NCBI RefSeq assembly: GCF_025244745.1
Contig: NZ_CP104213.1
Coordinates: forward strand, 186,001-250,000
Length of the DNA stretch: 64,000 nt
Reading direction: 5' to 3'
DNA from: Deinococcus rubellus
GTDB taxonomy: Bacteria; Deinococcota; Deinococci; Deinococcales; Deinococcaceae
This document shows positions 61,622-64,000 of the stretch, in pieces. Each line of letters opens with the position of its first letter. Position 1 is the stretch's first letter. The notes beneath the pieces were generated by a model. That model did no database searches. It was not told where the DNA came from and saw only the letters and a list, made by a program, of their open reading frames with translations. Both the position numbers and the translations under genes were made by a program.

Positions 61622-61695
61622 TGGGGCATCGTCCAATGGCAGGACATCGCTCTTTGGAAGCGACGATCATGGTTCGAATCCATGTGCCCCAGCCA
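61622..61695 (+). tRNA. tRNA-Gln(TTG)
   Basis: 74 bases with encoded CCA. Acceptor TGGGGCA/TGCCCCA, anticodon stem CGCT/AGCG, loop CTTTGGA with anticodon TTG, T-arm CATGGTTCGAATCCATG. Confidence 0.95.
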
Positions 61696-61698
61696 CCG

Positions 61699-61734
61699 CA
61701 CGCGCCGAGTCTCACTCTCGGCGCGTGTTTTTTT
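61699..61734 (+). terminator. tRNA-Gln terminator
   Basis: CACGCGCCGAG-TCTCACT-CTCGGCGCGTG followed by seven T: an eleven-base-pair perfect stem. Confidence 0.92.
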
Positions 61735-61840
61735 GGTCCGCTCACCCTGACGAAAGACTGAACCTGAATAAAGGCTTTCTCCTGCCCCACTCATGGGGCG
61801 TCACCTTTTGCAGTTTAAGCTTCTTTTCAGGAGGCACCAC

Positions 61841-62869
61841 ATGAATAAGTTACTCGTATTGCCCGCTGCCCTGCTGCTCAGCAGCGCCATGGCGGCCCCC
61901 AAGATCAGTGCCCAGAGCATCATCGTCAACCCCGTTCAGCCGGACCTCAGCGTCTCGGTGTGGACTGACAAGAACCCTGACGGCACCCAGATTCCCAACT
62001 ACAAAATCGACGAGAAGATCACCCTGAATGTACGCGCCAGCCAGGACGCCTACGTCTACCTCTTCAACGTGGACGGCACCGGCAAGGTCGATCAACTCCT
62101 GCCCAACCGCTTTGCCAGCGGCGCAAACTTCGTCAAGGCCAACACCGTCAAGACCTTCCCGGCTCCGGGCGACCAGTTCACCTTCGACATCGCCGGTCCC
62201 GAGGGCCTCAACAAGGTGCTGGTGCTGGCCAGCCAGACCCAGCTCGACCTCGGCGACCTCAGCAAGTTTTCCACCCAGCAAGACCAGCTCGCCACCGTCA
62301 ATGCCAAGGGCCAGCAGCAGCTCGCCCAGGCGCTGAGCATCGTGGTCAGCCCGATTCCGCAAAATAGCTGGGTCAGCGACACAGCCTTCTACAACGTCGT
62401 CTCCAAGCAGGTCGCCCAGACCGGCAACATCTTCGTCGGCACCAATGTCCCCGGCGCGGTGGTGTACCTCAAAGGCCAGCGCCTCGGCGACGCCAACCAG
62501 ACCTTCAGCGCCATTCGCCCCGGCAGCTACCCGCTGCGGATCACCGCGCCCGGCTACCGCGACTACGCGACCACCATCACGGTGCGCGCCAACGCCACCA
62601 CCAACGTCAACGTGGAATTCAACACTGTGGTGACGCCCGCCCCTGCACCGGTCAGCAACACCGCCCCGGTGAGCATCCGCAGCAGCGTCGCGGGCGCGCT
62701 GATCTTCGTGGACGGACGCCAGGTCGGCACCATCCAGAACGGCGGCCTCGACCTGAACCTGACGCGCGGCGGCCACGAGATCGTGCTGATTGCCCCCGGT
62801 TACAACACCTTCGTCAACACCTACAACGTGTCGCAGGGCGGCACCATCACTATCAACCCCAAGCGCTAA
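61841..62869 (+). CDS. DUF4384/PEGA surface protein
   Basis: 342 residues; signal peptide (1-19). DUF4384 domain (about 35-180; [31 protein letters not shown], then [20 protein letters not shown]), then two PEGA domains (about 205-265 and 280-340; [27 protein letters not shown]). Such proteins are surface-exposed; function unknown. AGGAGG before the ATG and a terminator at the end show an independent unit. Similar PEGA architecture recurs in the integrated element. Confidence 0.85.
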   Translation: MNKLLVLPAALLLSSAMAAPKISAQSIIVNPVQPDLSVSVWTDKNPDGTQIPNYKIDEKITLNVRASQDAYVYLFNVDGTGKVDQLLPNRFASGANFVKANTVKTFPAPGDQFTFDIAGPEGLNKVLVLASQTQLDLGDLSKFSTQQDQLATVNAKGQQQLAQALSIVVSPIPQNSWVSDTAFYNVVSKQVAQTGNIFVGTNVPGAVVYLKGQRLGDANQTFSAIRPGSYPLRITAPGYRDYATTITVRANATTNVNVEFNTVVTPAPAPVSNTAPVSIRSSVAGALIFVDGRQVGTIQNGGLDLNLTRGGHEIVLIAPGYNTFVNTYNVSQGGTITINPKR

Positions 62870-62891
62870 CGTCTCAGCGCACTTGACCTCG

Positions 62892-62921
62892 AAAGCCCCG
62901 GCCCCGTGCTGGGGCTTTTTT
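62892..62921 (+). terminator. Rho-independent terminator
   Basis: AAAGCCCCGG pairs with CTGGGGCTTT, followed by more T. Ends the DUF4384/PEGA gene. Confidence 0.8.
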
Positions 62922-62965
62922 GGCTGTCAGCTGTGATTGGACCGGATCAATCGGCAGCGGGCCAA

Positions 62966-63724
62966 TCAGCAGCGCACGTCCTGGCCGAAATAGCTCTGCG
63001 AGAGCCTGGCATACTGGCCGTCTTTCAGCAGGGTCGAGAGTGCGCCGTTGAGTGCCTGGCGCAGCCCCACGTTGCCTTTCTGCACCGCCATACCGATGCG
63101 CTCGCGCCACAGCAAGTCGCCCATCACCAGCTTGGCCTTGTTATAGGTTTTCAGCGCCGCCAGAGCGGCGAACTTATCAGTCACTACGGCACTGACCTTG
63201 CCGGTAGCGACCGCTTGAATAGCTTCATCTGAGTTGCCGTAGACCGTGAGCTGCTTGTCGAACGGCAGTTTCTGGATATAACCCATGTAGGTGCTGCCCG
63301 ACTCGGCCCCCAGCACCCGGCCTGCCATCGCCTTGCTGGTGAGCGGACCGCCTGGCTGGGCCAGCGCCACCCCGCCAGTGCAGTAATGCGGCTGGGTAAA
63401 GTCCACGACTTTGGCGCGGGTCGAGGTGATGGCGTGCGAAGCGATGACCACGTCGTACTCGTTTTTGCTGAAGTCGCTCAGCAGCGAATCGAAATCGTCT
63501 TTGACCCATACCACCTTGAGGCCGAGCTGCTTGCCAATCAGGTCACCGAGGTCGACCTCGAAGCCCGCGAACTGACCGTCCTTGAGGAAATTGAACGGCT
63601 CGAAGTCGGCACTGGTGGCCAGCCGCAGCACACCACTGGCACGAATCTCATCGAGGCTGCGGGCCTGAGCGGCGGACGCCAATAGCGGCAGCGCAACGAG
63701 TAAAGCAAAACACAGACGCTTCAA
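62966..63724 (-). CDS. Amino-acid ABC transporter binding protein
   Basis: 252 residues from TTG 63724, with AGGAGGG six bases upstream on the minus strand; longer starts have no such site. Signal peptide (about 1-22). SBP_bac_3 fold: GVLRLATSADFEPFNFLKDGQFAGFEVDLGDLIG, then DSLLSDFSKNEYDVVIASHAITSTRAKVVDFTQPH with the Arg and Asp that contact an amino acid. Periplasmic binding component; permease and ATPase are not in the window. Confidence 0.88.
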   Translation of the reverse strand: MKRLCFALLVALPLLASAAQARSLDEIRASGVLRLATSADFEPFNFLKDGQFAGFEVDLGDLIGKQLGLKVVWVKDDFDSLLSDFSKNEYDVVIASHAITSTRAKVVDFTQPHYCTGGVALAQPGGPLTSKAMAGRVLGAESGSTYMGYIQKLPFDKQLTVYGNSDEAIQAVATGKVSAVVTDKFAALAALKTYNKAKLVMGDLLWRERIGMAVQKGNVGLRQALNGALSTLLKDGQYARLSQSYFGQDVRC

Positions 63725-63866
63725 GGTAAGCCCTCCTCTGCGCCGCGCCCGGGAAACATGCCCGGACCAGCGAGGTGTCAGCACGCTAGCGGCCCAGAAC
63801 TGACGCCCCTGTCACAGGCCGAAAATCAGCAGTGCTGTTGTCGCCTGCTTCCCAGGACAGCGCCCC

Positions 63867-64000
63867 TCAGCTCAACTGCTCTACCTCGCTCCTGAGCTGC
63901 TCAAGACGCTGTATCAGCTCGCCGCCGCGCTGCTCGGCCTGGGCCAGCCGGGTCTGCTGCTGCTCCAGAAAGCGGGTAAACGGCAGGGCCGCGTCGTTCA
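63867..64000 (-). CDS. C-terminal coiled coil of a truncated gene (MerR-type?)
   Basis: Partial: only 44 codons at the window edge are visible, ending in TGA (63867-63869). The fragment NDAALPFTRFLEQQQTRLAQ then AEQRGGELIQRLEQLRSEVE is a Leu/Gln-rich coiled coil, as at the end of MerR-family regulators that dimerise through such helices. Its 5' part lies beyond base 64000. The family is a guess from the helix pattern. Confidence 0.5.
   Translation of the reverse strand, partial: NDAALPFTRFLEQQQTRLAQAEQRGGELIQRLEQLRSEVEQLS

Overview
The window looks like a chromosomal segment of a Deinococcus species. It is GC-rich apart from islands near 9.1-10.0 kb and 42.8-44.4 kb. It carries a Dps1-type ferritin with a long N-terminal tail, an all-alpha dUTPase of the DR2231 type, an MglB/MglA pair, a bacillithiol-type LmbE deacetylase, and a hemC-xseB-rplU-rpmA-obgE-yqeK-LCP-rsfS block. 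At least 24 genes have a TANNNT hexamer 6-8 bases before the start codon, the layout expected of the leaderless mRNAs known in Deinococcus. The genus call is inferred from gene content; no rRNA lies in the window.

Bases 1 to about 10,207 are the right part of an integrated element. It has a primase-helicase, a small HTH protein, a tyrosine integrase, a restriction-modification system (methyltransferase, nuclease, controller protein), a PEGA membrane protein, a DUF4145 protein, two small proteins, an HNH nuclease and two overlapping AT-rich membrane-protein genes. It ends in a 48-base 3' fragment of tRNA-Arg(ACG) followed by the displaced tRNA terminator. The intact tRNA and left end should lie beyond base 1.

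From 10.2 to 42.8 kb the chromosome holds mostly single housekeeping and stress genes: a DoxX protein, a diguanylate cyclase, a DivIC/FtsB-like protein, a thioesterase, tRNA-Ala, a HAD hydrolase, the dUTPase, M20 and M3 peptidases, four GNAT acetyltransferases (one overlapping a sirtuin), PlsY with two envelope proteins, a flavoprotein, a metallo-beta-lactamase-fold hydrolase, Dps, a phosphodiester glycosidase, MglB/MglA, DppA and PdxY. A 151-bp MITE (28288-28438) and a 73-bp nested palindrome (32868-32940) lie between genes.

From 42.9 to 47.9 kb is a chaperone-usher pilus locus: two SCPU subunits, a perfect 24-bp stem-loop, chaperone, usher and a third SCPU subunit. It has its own promoter candidates and a palindromic operator candidate.

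From 47.9 to 64 kb are a dienoyl-CoA isomerase and reductase pair, a PadR regulator, a decayed EEP nuclease, a 5'-nucleotidase, LmbE deacetylase, ArgR with an operator-like palindrome, a cupin, tRNA-Leu, the hemC-to-rsfS block, tRNA-Gln, a DUF4384/PEGA lipoprotein-like surface protein, an amino-acid binding protein and the 3' end of a coiled-coil gene. All functions are read from motifs and families by eye; no searches were run.
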